In this document: piece by piece, positions 8,797 through 16,607 of the stretch
Layout of the letters: each line of letters opens with the position of its first letter
Position numbering within the stretch: position 1 is the first letter of the stretch
Assembly (NCBI GenBank): GCA_030625775.1
Contig: DAOUQC010000050.1
Coordinates: 1 to 36,999, forward strand
Length of the DNA stretch: 36,999 nt
Direction: 5' to 3'
Source: Verrucomicrobiota bacterium
GTDB taxonomy: Bacteria; Verrucomicrobiota; Verrucomicrobiia; Verrucomicrobiales; DEV007
The notes under the pieces: generated by a model
Told to the model about the DNA's origin: nothing
What the model saw: the letters and a program-made list of their open reading frames with translations, nothing else
The model's database searches: none
Position numbers and translations under genes: made by a program

Positions 8797-9603
8797 TTAT
8801 CGGGGAATCCTGAAATCATTAAGAGAAGAAGTGGTGAAATCTTTATCCGTAAATTTCACATCGTGGCGGATGTTCGAACCTTCAATTTCAGTCACCGTGC
8901 TGCCATCAGGGCGACGAACCACAAGACTTGCCGGGATGTAACGTTTGCCGTCATCCCTGGCCACGCGTGTGGTCTCGATTTCCCGGGCTAACTTGCCGGC
9001 GGCATCGTATTTTTCCACCCGAAGGGCAACCAATCGATCCAGGTCAATCCAGCTCTTCACTTTGCTGTAAGGCGTCGAGTCCTTCGTGCCCGGTTTTGAT
9101 TCCAAAATCAGACACTCAACACGATCAATCGTCTCCTTTCCCGAAAGGCTCTGATTCTCCCAACGGAAAAAATTCTCAACCACATCCTGATAAGCCAGAT
9201 CACTGCCAAGCAGAGCATCTTTCATCTGCGCTTTGCCCAAGGGGCTCACTTTTTTCTTGGATGCATCGTAAGCAACTCCTTTAGGTGCCCCCCCGCCTTC
9301 CTGCTGAATAAGAAAGGCCTGCCCCTTGCGTGTCTTCGGCCAAAGCACCTGGTATAACACATCGGTCTTTTTAGCGCTGCGCCGGGCCTTGACCTGTATT
9401 TGAAGAACCACCTTCTCCCCCCCGTCCGTAGGCTTGATATTCAAGCGCAATCGCGTAGCCGATTCCCCGTCTTCAACCACCCCACTGAGACGCGCTGCCA
9501 GATCCGCTGCGGAAGGCGAATCCCCCTCAGCTCCTGCAGGCATCACAATGCAAAACACCCCCAGCCCGACCAGACATATCATTCGTTGATAAAAATTCAG
9601 CAT
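8797..9603 (-). CDS. LolA-like outer-membrane lipoprotein-sorting family protein
   Basis: This 268-residue exported protein has a signal peptide (hydrophobic residues 9-22, cleavage probably near PAGA). The body matches the outer-membrane lipoprotein-sorting family with a LolA-type half-barrel: a strand-rich N-terminal half with VVLQIQVKARR, the LLGSDLAYQDV segment typical of the family, and a C-terminal strand ending near FTTSSLNDFRIPR. In the family, such proteins bind lipidated or hydrophobic cargo in the periplasm, and similar genes occur in aryl-polyene and related lipid clusters. I chose the ATG at 9601-9603 over a TTG two codons upstream. TTGACT on the minus strand ends 28 nt before this ATG, which would again place a promoter against the start. 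It lies behind the adenylating enzyme gene on the same strand. Confidence 0.82.
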   Translation of the reverse strand: MLNFYQRMICLVGLGVFCIVMPAGAEGDSPSAADLAARLSGVVEDGESATRLRLNIKPTDGGEKVVLQIQVKARRSAKKTDVLYQVLWPKTRKGQAFLIQQEGGGAPKGVAYDASKKKVSPLGKAQMKDALLGSDLAYQDVVENFFRWENQSLSGKETIDRVECLILESKPGTKDSTPYSKVKSWIDLDRLVALRVEKYDAAGKLAREIETTRVARDDGKRYIPASLVVRRPDGSTVTEIEGSNIRHDVKFTDKDFTTSSLNDFRIPR

Positions 9604-9685
9604 GAGCAAAAGAAAAGCCTTAGTGCCCTCTAGTCAACCATGAAGAGCTGGCGAAGGAGGGGTAAAACCCTCCTCTTCCAACATG

Positions 9686-9717
9686 AAAATGCAAGCTCTT
9701 GTTCCCGCTGCATTTTT
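9686..9717 (-). terminator. Candidate terminator downstream of the tRNA gene
   Basis: AAAATGCA (9686-9693) and TGCATTTT (9709-9716) form an 8-bp stem around a 15-nt loop, with T-rich ends on either strand. A second perfect stem (7 bp, 6-nt loop) lies just beyond at 9655-9674 (AGGAGGG/CCCTCCT). Both lie between the tRNA and the next minus-strand gene, so they plausibly end the tRNA transcript. Confidence 0.4.
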
Positions 9718-9755
9718 CTGCCAGCCTCTCCTAAAGCACCACCCTGATAATCAAG

Positions 9756-9828
<73 letters not shown>

Positions 9829-9869
9829 GAAACCTCATCAGCCAGCAGGCGATGATCGTCTCGGCGGCG

Positions 9870-9897
9870 AATATAGCGGAGCCCTCACGAGTGGCAA
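9870..9897 (-). promoter_or_regulatory. Promoter of the tRNA gene
   Basis: On the minus strand TTGCCA (9892-9897), 16 bp, then TATATT (9870-9875). The predicted start lies about 35 nt before the mature tRNA 5' end at 9828, a normal distance for RNase P processing. Confidence 0.55.
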
Positions 9898-10102
9898 GTG
9901 CTGTCCCTGCAATACTGAAAATTTTTCTAGTTCTTAAATTTATAGGTCTCTGACAAAAGCAGTTGACCTGAACACAAATTCAGCCTATCCGTGAGCGCCT
10001 TTTCCATCAAGCGCTTCATCCAAGATCAACGATCTCGGAAAAACGATGCCCTTGGTGAAGATAGACTTCACAATCATTTTATTTTCCAACCTTGATAGAA
10101 CC

Positions 10103-10303
10103 ATGCGCACACGCAGAAAATACCTGAAAACGCATTTGACCCGCCCACGCAAAAATGGTGCTGCAAAAACTCGTCGTCGCCTCGAACAGCGTAGACGACT
10201 GGTCGCTCTGGGCATGGATGAAGCCGCTGTCAACCGTCTCAATACCCGGGAGGTTCTCGACAAACTCAAACGCCCGGCTAAAATCGTGGCAGAGTTTGCC
10301 TAG
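10103..10303 (+). CDS. Small strongly basic protein of unknown function
   Basis: This 66-residue protein is extremely rich in Arg and Lys in its first half (MRTRRKYLKTHLTRPRKNG and RRRLEQRRR), followed by LGMDEAAVNRLNTREVLDKL. The second part has the spacing of a short helix-turn-helix-like or SAP-like element. The charge suggests nucleic-acid or ribosome binding, which is inference. An in-frame ATG 19 codons upstream (10046) exists, but its extra residues are hydrophobic and unlike the rest, so I prefer 10103. Neither start has a good Shine-Dalgarno sequence. It is divergent from the tRNA gene. I do not recognise the family. The clean composition shift and lack of a stronger overlapping frame support it being real. 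Confidence 0.6.
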   Translation: MRTRRKYLKTHLTRPRKNGAAKTRRRLEQRRRLVALGMDEAAVNRLNTREVLDKLKRPAKIVAEFA

Positions 10304-10674
10304 TCCATTCCTAGTCCAGTCTGTGGTTGCCCCGCGCTGCCTGATGCTGCAAGGAACAGCGATACCCTTGGCGTAATCGCAGCTTCTGCTATAGAACGGA
10401 ACAACCGGATTACCTATCCGTTTGTTCGTGTACACTGAAAATAGATAGATTGACAGTCCGTCTTACTATCGATTACCGTCACTTCACCGCGGTCGGAATG
10501 CCTGCTTCCATCAGACCTGCAGCCTGAAAATATGCCCCCCTGTGCCGGTGGCAATAGGCCCGGCAATAGACCTCCAACAGCCTTCTGCCTTCGATGAAGC
10601 CCTCCCGCATGCTTTTACTCAGAAATTACTTAATTTTGTTTAAACTTAATTAGCCTTGAGCCTTCTAAAACCTA
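10304..10674. other. 371-bp stretch without a supported gene
   Basis: No convincing gene is visible. A 43-residue frame on the minus strand (10479-10610) has no start signal or recognised motif. The last 60 bp are AT-rich (around 10625-10660) and could once have held the promoter of the DUF1501 gene whose remains follow. Confidence 0.5.
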
Positions 10675-11216
10675 ATGCTGTCGATTCTGAGTTCTGATTC
10701 AGGCAAGTTCTGTAACGGGGTGTCCCGACGGAACTTCCTGCGAATTGGCAGTTTGGGCCTCGGAGGAATGGCTCTACCCGAGCTCCTGCTTACAAGGGTC
10801 ACAAGGCGGTCATCATGATTTTTCTCCCGGGTGGACCTTCCCATCAGGACATGTGGGACATCAAAACCGATGCACCCTCGAAAGTGCGGGGTGAATTTCA
10901 TGCTATCGAAACGAAGGTTCCTGGCATTCAGATCGGTGAGTTGTTTCCAAAAAACGCCGCCACTGCCAGCAAAGGAGCAAAAGCTGAACTGGTAAAAAAA
11001 GTAGCTGCTGCAAAAACCGCTCTGGATACGGCGACGAAAAACGCCGCCACTGCCACCGCCAGAACCACTGCTGCCACCAAGGCAAAAACCTCTGCCATTG
11101 CAGTCACTAAAGCTGCGACCGCCAAGGCCAAGGTCAAGGATCTGAAGTTCGCCGTCTACTCCGCTCCTATCACTATTGAGATCAAGAAGGCGGGAAAAGT
11201 TCCAGCAAAAAAATAG
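10675..11216 (+). pseudogene. Decayed DUF1501 gene, frameshifted and fused to a PPC-protein-like tail
   Basis: The ATG at 10675 opens a typical DUF1501 start with the Tat signal [15 protein letters not shown]. That frame hits TGA at 10816. The expected continuation [20 protein letters not shown] appears in another frame, so one base was lost (or two gained) around 10785-10800. The second frame runs through [17 protein letters not shown] and [13 protein letters not shown], the usual DUF1501 opening. It then leaves the family abruptly. From about 10960 it is an Ala/Lys-rich helix ending [20 protein letters not shown], which parallels the ends of both PPC proteins downstream (FASPSFPVSVEVKPVPKP and FASFSYPISVEVKPDPK). 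About 350 DUF1501 residues and most of a PPC protein are missing. This is a deletion scar from an ancestral cluster copy. Residual expression of the second frame cannot be excluded. Confidence 0.85.
10950..11055 (+). repeat. 19-bp direct repeat at the pseudogene junction (10950-10968 and 11037-11055)
   Basis: The sequence aaaaacgccgccactgcca occurs exactly at 10950-10968, where the DUF1501 part ends, and at 11037-11055 inside the Ala/Lys-rich tail. Both encode KNAATA in the same frame. Its location at the switch point suggests that short homology joined the two genes. Confidence 0.7.
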
Positions 11217-11397
11217 AAATTGTCATTCCCCCGGTCTTTTCGACGTTTTTTGAACTTTTCTCCTGAAATGCCCTCTAAAATGGAGGGTATTGAGTCCTGT
11301 TTATTTTAAACTCTTGATGGCAATGAATGGCCGTAATTTTCCATTTGATACCGTCCACAGTTGCCTTTTTGTAAAATACCCCAAACACCTGCTGAAT

Positions 11398-13980
11398 ATG
11401 GAATTACAAAAAACCATTCAAATCGTTGCCGCCATTTTGCTCATCACTTTTCCGCCCCTGGCAGCTGAAGAAAAAAAAGCAACGACACCCCCTCCTGCTC
11501 CTACCGCAAGCGCTGCCGCAAAACCTGCAACACCTGCCACCTCAAGCAGCCTTTCCATCACCGCTCGATTGGGAGCCAAGGACATTTTTCTGAACGGCCC
11601 TGATTCCCGCCAGCAAATGGTTATCACTTCCACTATCAGTGATAACAGCCGCCCTGTGATCGATGTGACGCCTAAAGCAAAATATACGTCTGCCCCGGCA
11701 GGCATCGTTGCAATTGACTCACACGGTTTCATTACCCCGCTTGCAGACGGAAAAGCCACCATCACGGTCAGCCACAAAAACGACCAGACCACCAGCATCC
11801 CGGTCACGGTCAATCATTTCAAAAGCCCACCCCCGATCAGTTTTCCCAATGACATCGTGCCGATCTTCACCCGCAACCACTGCAATGCAGGAGCATGCCA
11901 CGCCAAGTCCGCCGGGCAAAACGGCTTCCGACTTTCCCTCTTTGGATACAGCCCGGAGATGGATCATGAATACATTGTCAACGAATCCCGTGGACGGCGC
12001 ATCTTCCCCGCTTCGCCGAAACACAGCCTGCTGCTGACCAAATTGACCGGGGAAACCCCTCATGGCGGCGGCGCCCGGATTGACGAGGAATCCGTCGCTT
12101 ACAAAATGATGTTGCGCTGGATCCAGGAAGGCACCCCTTACACCCCCGACAATGATCCGGTAGTCGAACGCATCGAAATTTTCCCCAGGGAAAGAGTCGT
12201 TCAACCCCACAGCAAACAGCAACTGCTGGTCACCGCCTTTTTCAGCAATGGCACAAGCCGCGATATCACCCACTCCGCCCAATTTGAATCCAACCAGGAG
12301 GACATGGCTGAAGTCGACGAAACCGGACTGGTTACTTTTGAAGGGGAAACTGGTAGCACCTCGGTGATGGTTCGTTTCCAGGAACAAATCGATGTCTTCA
12401 TGGCGACCATCCCGCTGGGCATCAAAATGCCGCCCCTGCCCAAGCCCAACAATTTCATCGACGAGCAGATTTTTCACCAACTCACCATTCTCGGACTGCC
12501 CCCCTCGGGCAGCAGCGATGATGGCACCTTCCTGCGCCGGGTCTCACTGGACATCGCCGGGCGGCTTCCTTCTATTGAAGATACCCAAAGTTTTCTAAGC
12601 TCAAAAGATCCCAACAAACGCACCAAAAAGATCGACGAGCTTCTCGATAGCACGGACTATGCCGACTTTTTCGCAGGCAAGTGGGCGGGACTTTTGCGCA
12701 ATAAAAGCGGCGGCAGTCTGGACTGGGTTTCGCGAAACACTTATGCCTTTCACTCCTGGCTTCGTTCCAGCTTGCTCAAGAACAAACCCTACGATCAGAT
12801 AGCCGGCGAACTGATCACCGCCAGCGGCAAAACCAGCGAGAATCCCGCAGTTAGTTGGTACCGGGTGGTCAAGGATCCCAAAGAACAGATGCAGGACATT
12901 GCCCAGGTTTTCCTCGGTATTCGCATGCAATGCGCCCAGTGCCATCACCATCCCTACGAAAAATGGAGCATGGACGATTATTATGGTCTGACTGCTTTTT
13001 TCACCACCATCGGCCGCAAGGAAATTTATAAATTGCCCGAAGAAGACATCATCTACCACAACCGGAAAATCGCCCAGGCCCAAAACCCGAACAGCAAAAA
13101 AACAATCAAACCCACCCCTCTCGGTGGCAAAGCCCTGGACATTCCCGCCGAAGTGGATCCGCGCAGACAACTGGCCGATTGGATCCGCGCCAAGGACAAT
13201 CCTTATTTTGCCAGAATGCTGGTCAACCGCTACTGGAAACATTTTTTCAGTCGCGGACTGGTCGAACCGGAAGACGATATTCGTCCAACCAACCCGGCCA
13301 CCCACCCGAAACTGATGAAACAGCTTTCCAAACACTTTGTCGATAGCGGCTTCGATTTGAAAGATCTCATTCGCACCATCTGCAACAGCCGCACCTACCA
13401 ACTGAGCGCCGAACCCAATGAGCATAACGGGAATGATGCACAGAACTTCGCCCGTTATTACCCCAAACGCCTGCAGGCTGAAGTGCTGCTCGATTCGATC
13501 AATGAAGTGGCTGGAACGGAAAACTCGTTCAACAAACAACCCCTGGGAGTCCGGGCCATCGCTCTGCCTGACGACAACGCCAATAAAGAATCCGAATTCT
13601 TAACCATGTTCGGTCGTCCGCAAATGGACACCGCCAGTGAAAGCGAGCGAACAGGTGATGCCAACCTCGGACAAAGCCTGCACCTGATTAACTCGGAAAA
13701 AATCCAGGCAATCATCGCCAACAGCAAAGGCCGCGCGCATACCCTGGCGAAAGAAAAAGACCGCAGCGACGAAGAGCGTATCACTGAAATCTACCTGCAG
13801 GCTATTTCACGCCAGCCTAATCAAAGCGAACTCAGTATCGCCAAAAACCATCTGAAAAAGAAACGTGCCCTGTCGGCTGCCGATCCCAAAAAATTACCGG
13901 TGACAAAAGCCGAGCAGGAAGGCTTTGAGGACATTCTCTGGGTACTGGTCAATACCAAGGAGTTCCTCTTCAACCACTGA
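11398..13980 (+). CDS. Exported DUF1549/DUF1553 protein with cytochrome-like CX4CH and CXXCH motifs
   Basis: From the ATG at 11398 this is an 860-residue protein with a signal peptide (residues 1-21). A TTG at 11290 would add 36 residues that bury the signal, so I reject it. Domains in order: a Pro/Ala-rich linker, an Ig-like domain (~50-140), the CNAGACH motif (162-168), which is common in planctomycete and verrucomicrobial proteins of this type, a second Ig-like domain (~240-330), then DUF1549 with MQCAQCHHHPYEKW (CXXCH at 512-516) and DUF1553 to the end. These families are abundant in the superphylum, probably periplasmic and possibly heme-binding, but their biochemical role is not established. 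It is the first gene of the four-gene cluster. Its usual partner, DUF1501, is present only as a pseudogene upstream. Confidence 0.9.
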   Translation: MELQKTIQIVAAILLITFPPLAAEEKKATTPPPAPTASAAAKPATPATSSSLSITARLGAKDIFLNGPDSRQQMVITSTISDNSRPVIDVTPKAKYTSAPAGIVAIDSHGFITPLADGKATITVSHKNDQTTSIPVTVNHFKSPPPISFPNDIVPIFTRNHCNAGACHAKSAGQNGFRLSLFGYSPEMDHEYIVNESRGRRIFPASPKHSLLLTKLTGETPHGGGARIDEESVAYKMMLRWIQEGTPYTPDNDPVVERIEIFPRERVVQPHSKQQLLVTAFFSNGTSRDITHSAQFESNQEDMAEVDETGLVTFEGETGSTSVMVRFQEQIDVFMATIPLGIKMPPLPKPNNFIDEQIFHQLTILGLPPSGSSDDGTFLRRVSLDIAGRLPSIEDTQSFLSSKDPNKRTKKIDELLDSTDYADFFAGKWAGLLRNKSGGSLDWVSRNTYAFHSWLRSSLLKNKPYDQIAGELITASGKTSENPAVSWYRVVKDPKEQMQDIAQVFLGIRMQCAQCHHHPYEKWSMDDYYGLTAFFTTIGRKEIYKLPEEDIIYHNRKIAQAQNPNSKKTIKPTPLGGKALDIPAEVDPRRQLADWIRAKDNPYFARMLVNRYWKHFFSRGLVEPEDDIRPTNPATHPKLMKQLSKHFVDSGFDLKDLIRTICNSRTYQLSAEPNEHNGNDAQNFARYYPKRLQAEVLLDSINEVAGTENSFNKQPLGVRAIALPDDNANKESEFLTMFGRPQMDTASESERTGDANLGQSLHLINSEKIQAIIANSKGRAHTLAKEKDRSDEERITEIYLQAISRQPNQSELSIAKNHLKKKRALSAADPKKLPVTKAEQEGFEDILWVLVNTKEFLFNH

Positions 13981-14028
13981 TCTGTCATCAGCTAGCGCTT
14001 GCGCTGCACCCTTTCAAAAACCCCTTCC

Positions 14029-16572
14029 ATGAAAAAAGGTTTATTCTATTTGGTCCTGTTGCAAGTCGCTATTCTAGGCGCACCTGACGGGCATGCTCAA
14101 CTGCCCAACGCCGACCTACTCACAGTCAAGCCGGCTGTCGCCAAAGCCGGATCGGAAGAGCTGGTCACCATAAGCGGATCCAATCTGGATGATGTGAGCA
14201 CCCTGCGTTTTTCCGATACCCGGATTAAAGCGACACCTGAAATGTTACCGGCCGACGAGTTTTACCCGGTTGCACACCCCAAAACAAACAGCTTCAAAGT
14301 CACGATCCCGGCCGGTGTGGCACCCGGCATGTACGAAGTGCGCTCCCTTGGATATTTTGGACTCTCCACGGCACGACCTTTTTTGATACTGCCCAGGGAC
14401 GCGAGTGAGATCAAGGAGGAGGGCGATCACTCCAACCGCGGGACCGCCATGCCGCTCGCCATTGAGACCGGAGTGTTTGCCAATCTGGATAACCGTAAGA
14501 TCGACTGGTATAAAATTCCCGGCAAAAAGGGCGAACGCCTGTTGATCCAACTCTGGGCCGAGCGCCTCGACTCCAAAGTGGATGGTATGCTGGCGATCTA
14601 CGATAGCGCCGGGAGGGAACTTGAAAACAACCGCGAATATTTTGGCCGTGATCCGCTGGTGGATTTCACTCCCCCCGCTGACGGTGATTATTTTATCGCC
14701 GTATCAGACATTCTCTATCGTGGCAGCGCGCAGCACTTCTATCGCCTGATCGCCTCTCGTTCTCCCCACATTGACTTCGTTTTTCCTCCCGCTGGTCTGC
14801 CGGGAAGCAAAACCCGTTTCACTGTTTTTGGGCGCAATCTGCCTGGTGGCAGCCTCAGCAGCAATACCTCTATTAAGGGCAAAGCTCTGGAAACCTTGGA
14901 AATCGATTTGCAAATCCCCCAAAAAAGCGATGCCCCACGAAGCTTCAGTTCTGATACTCCGAGACGTGCACTGCTGCCTGGCTTCGATTATAAAATCGGA
15001 CAATCCAATGCCATTCGCATTGGCTACGCATCGGCCAGCGTGATCAAAGAAGATCCGAAAATCGAAAAACAAAAAATAAGTATTCCCTGTGAAATAGCCG
15101 GCCACTTCGATCAACCCGGTGATGCCGACAGCTTTGTTTTTACCGCAAAAAAAGGCTCTACTTACTGGCTGGAAACCATCAGCGACCAAATGGCCCGCTC
15201 TGCCGATCCTTACATCATGATCGAAAAAATCACCCAGGATGGCAAGGGGGTGGAAAGTCTCAAAAAGGTGGCTGACAACGATGATCCTGTCAGTTTTTTC
15301 AGTAGGGACAACCGCGATGCCACCAATATTGACACTCTGGATGCGAGCCTCAGTTTTACTGCCGATCAAGATGGGGAATATCAAATCACCCTGATCAACC
15401 AGCTCGCCGGAGGCGGCCCCGCCCACCTCTACCGTCTCGCACTTCGTCCCGCCCAGCACGATTTCCAGGTAGTCACCACCACCGAACGCGTGCTCGCCGA
15501 TGGTCGCAACGGTTACCCCGCCGCCCCCCTGCTCCGGCGCGCAGGATCACTTGCTTATCGAGTTCTGGTTCCTCGGCAGGATGGTTTTGAGGGAGACATT
15601 TCGATCACTGCCACCGGCTTGCCAAAAGGAGTATCCGTTCGCCCCCTGATCCTGAGCGGCAAAAGTGATCGCGGCTTGTTGGTGGTCAAAGCCGAAACCA
15701 ACGCGGCTGCCTGGGCGGGGCCAATCAAAATTATTGGCAGCGCCACTATCAATGGCAAAACCGTCACCCATGAATCCCGCAACGCCTCCCTGGTATGGGG
15801 TTATGTTTTTTCTGATAGCATCCGTGTGAGATCCAGGTTGGATCTTGAAACCGTTCTTTCAGTGACTGACAAAGAAACGGCGCCCGCGACTGTGAGTCCG
15901 GTAGAAAACAAAAGCTGGACGGTCGAGCTGAACCAGAAACTAGAGATACCGGTAAAGGTCAAAGACCTTGGAAGCCGCAAAGGAAACCTGACGGTACAAG
16001 TGGAGGGCTTCCCGGGAATGCACCGGAGTAATCCCAAAATAAGCGTCGCCGAGGAAAAAACCGAGGGCAAACTGACGATTGACTTCAAACCCAATGGCAA
16101 CTTCAAGATTGAGCCGGGACATTATCAGTTTGTCATGCAGGGAGTCGGCATTGCCAAATACCGCCACAACCCGGCGGCGGCAGACAAAGCTCTGGCTGAA
16201 AGCAAACGCCTCGCCGAGCTGGTAAAAAAATTCACCGCGAAAGTAGGAAAACAAAAAACCTTGTTGGCTCAGCAACAGACAACTCTTGAGCAGGCAAAAA
16301 AAAGCGCTGCCGCTGCAAGTGACGATGCGGCACGGGCAGAATTGAATAAAAAGAGCACCGAGGCGCAAAATAAACTGGATGCCATCAAAAAAGAATCTGC
16401 AGCCGCAGAGGCCCTGGCAAAAAAAGCAGCCCAGCTCAAAACCAGTGCTGAAAAAACAGCTAAAAGCCTGGAAACAAAAGCCAAAGAAAAAAACACGGAA
16501 TTCGCCAGCCCCTCTTTTCCCGTATCGGTCGAAGTCAAACCCGTCCCCAAACCTGCTGAAAAAAAGAAGTGA
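14029..16572 (+). CDS. Large exported PPC-domain protein, paralog 1
   Basis: From the ATG at 14029 this is an 847-residue protein with a signal peptide (KKGLFYLVLLQVAIL). An upstream TTG at 13999 is less likely. The order is: an IPT/TIG-like domain (~25-120), a first PPC beta-sandwich (~135-245, with DWYKIPGKKGERLLIQLWAER and ending DGDYFIAVSD), a middle region, a second PPC-like domain (~350-475, with DADSFVFTAKKGSTYWLE and QDGEYQITL), a further beta-rich region (~480-700), a long Ala/Lys-rich predicted coiled coil (~715-815) and a short VSVEVKP tail. PPC domains usually accompany secreted enzymes or binding proteins; no catalytic domain is visible here. It follows the DUF1549/DUF1553 gene after 48 bp. 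The coiled coil suggests oligomerisation or pairing with paralog 2, which is inference. Confidence 0.88.
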   Translation: MKKGLFYLVLLQVAILGAPDGHAQLPNADLLTVKPAVAKAGSEELVTISGSNLDDVSTLRFSDTRIKATPEMLPADEFYPVAHPKTNSFKVTIPAGVAPGMYEVRSLGYFGLSTARPFLILPRDASEIKEEGDHSNRGTAMPLAIETGVFANLDNRKIDWYKIPGKKGERLLIQLWAERLDSKVDGMLAIYDSAGRELENNREYFGRDPLVDFTPPADGDYFIAVSDILYRGSAQHFYRLIASRSPHIDFVFPPAGLPGSKTRFTVFGRNLPGGSLSSNTSIKGKALETLEIDLQIPQKSDAPRSFSSDTPRRALLPGFDYKIGQSNAIRIGYASASVIKEDPKIEKQKISIPCEIAGHFDQPGDADSFVFTAKKGSTYWLETISDQMARSADPYIMIEKITQDGKGVESLKKVADNDDPVSFFSRDNRDATNIDTLDASLSFTADQDGEYQITLINQLAGGGPAHLYRLALRPAQHDFQVVTTTERVLADGRNGYPAAPLLRRAGSLAYRVLVPRQDGFEGDISITATGLPKGVSVRPLILSGKSDRGLLVVKAETNAAAWAGPIKIIGSATINGKTVTHESRNASLVWGYVFSDSIRVRSRLDLETVLSVTDKETAPATVSPVENKSWTVELNQKLEIPVKVKDLGSRKGNLTVQVEGFPGMHRSNPKISVAEEKTEGKLTIDFKPNGNFKIEPGHYQFVMQGVGIAKYRHNPAAADKALAESKRLAELVKKFTAKVGKQKTLLAQQQTTLEQAKKSAAAASDDAARAELNKKSTEAQNKLDAIKKESAAAEALAKKAAQLKTSAEKTAKSLETKAKEKNTEFASPSFPVSVEVKPVPKPAEKKK

Positions 16573-16607
16573 ACATCAACCCGCCTTGCTCTCATTTTCC
16601 AACCAAA

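Noticed and set aside
10479-10610. 43-residue minus-strand frame (starts MREGFIEGRRLLEVY) in the gap before the DUF1501 remnant
   Set aside because: No start signal, no recognised family and no operon partner; too short to claim as a gene without conservation data.
11271-11287. Hairpin CCCTC/GAGGG before the DUF1549/DUF1553 gene as a terminator
   Set aside because: The stem is 5 bp with no T-run after it, so it is not convincing as a terminator of the pseudogene transcript.
12601-13539. Long minus-strand open frame (312 codons) opposite the DUF1549/DUF1553 gene
   Set aside because: The plus strand carries recognised domains; the antisense translation is compositionally odd and motif-free.
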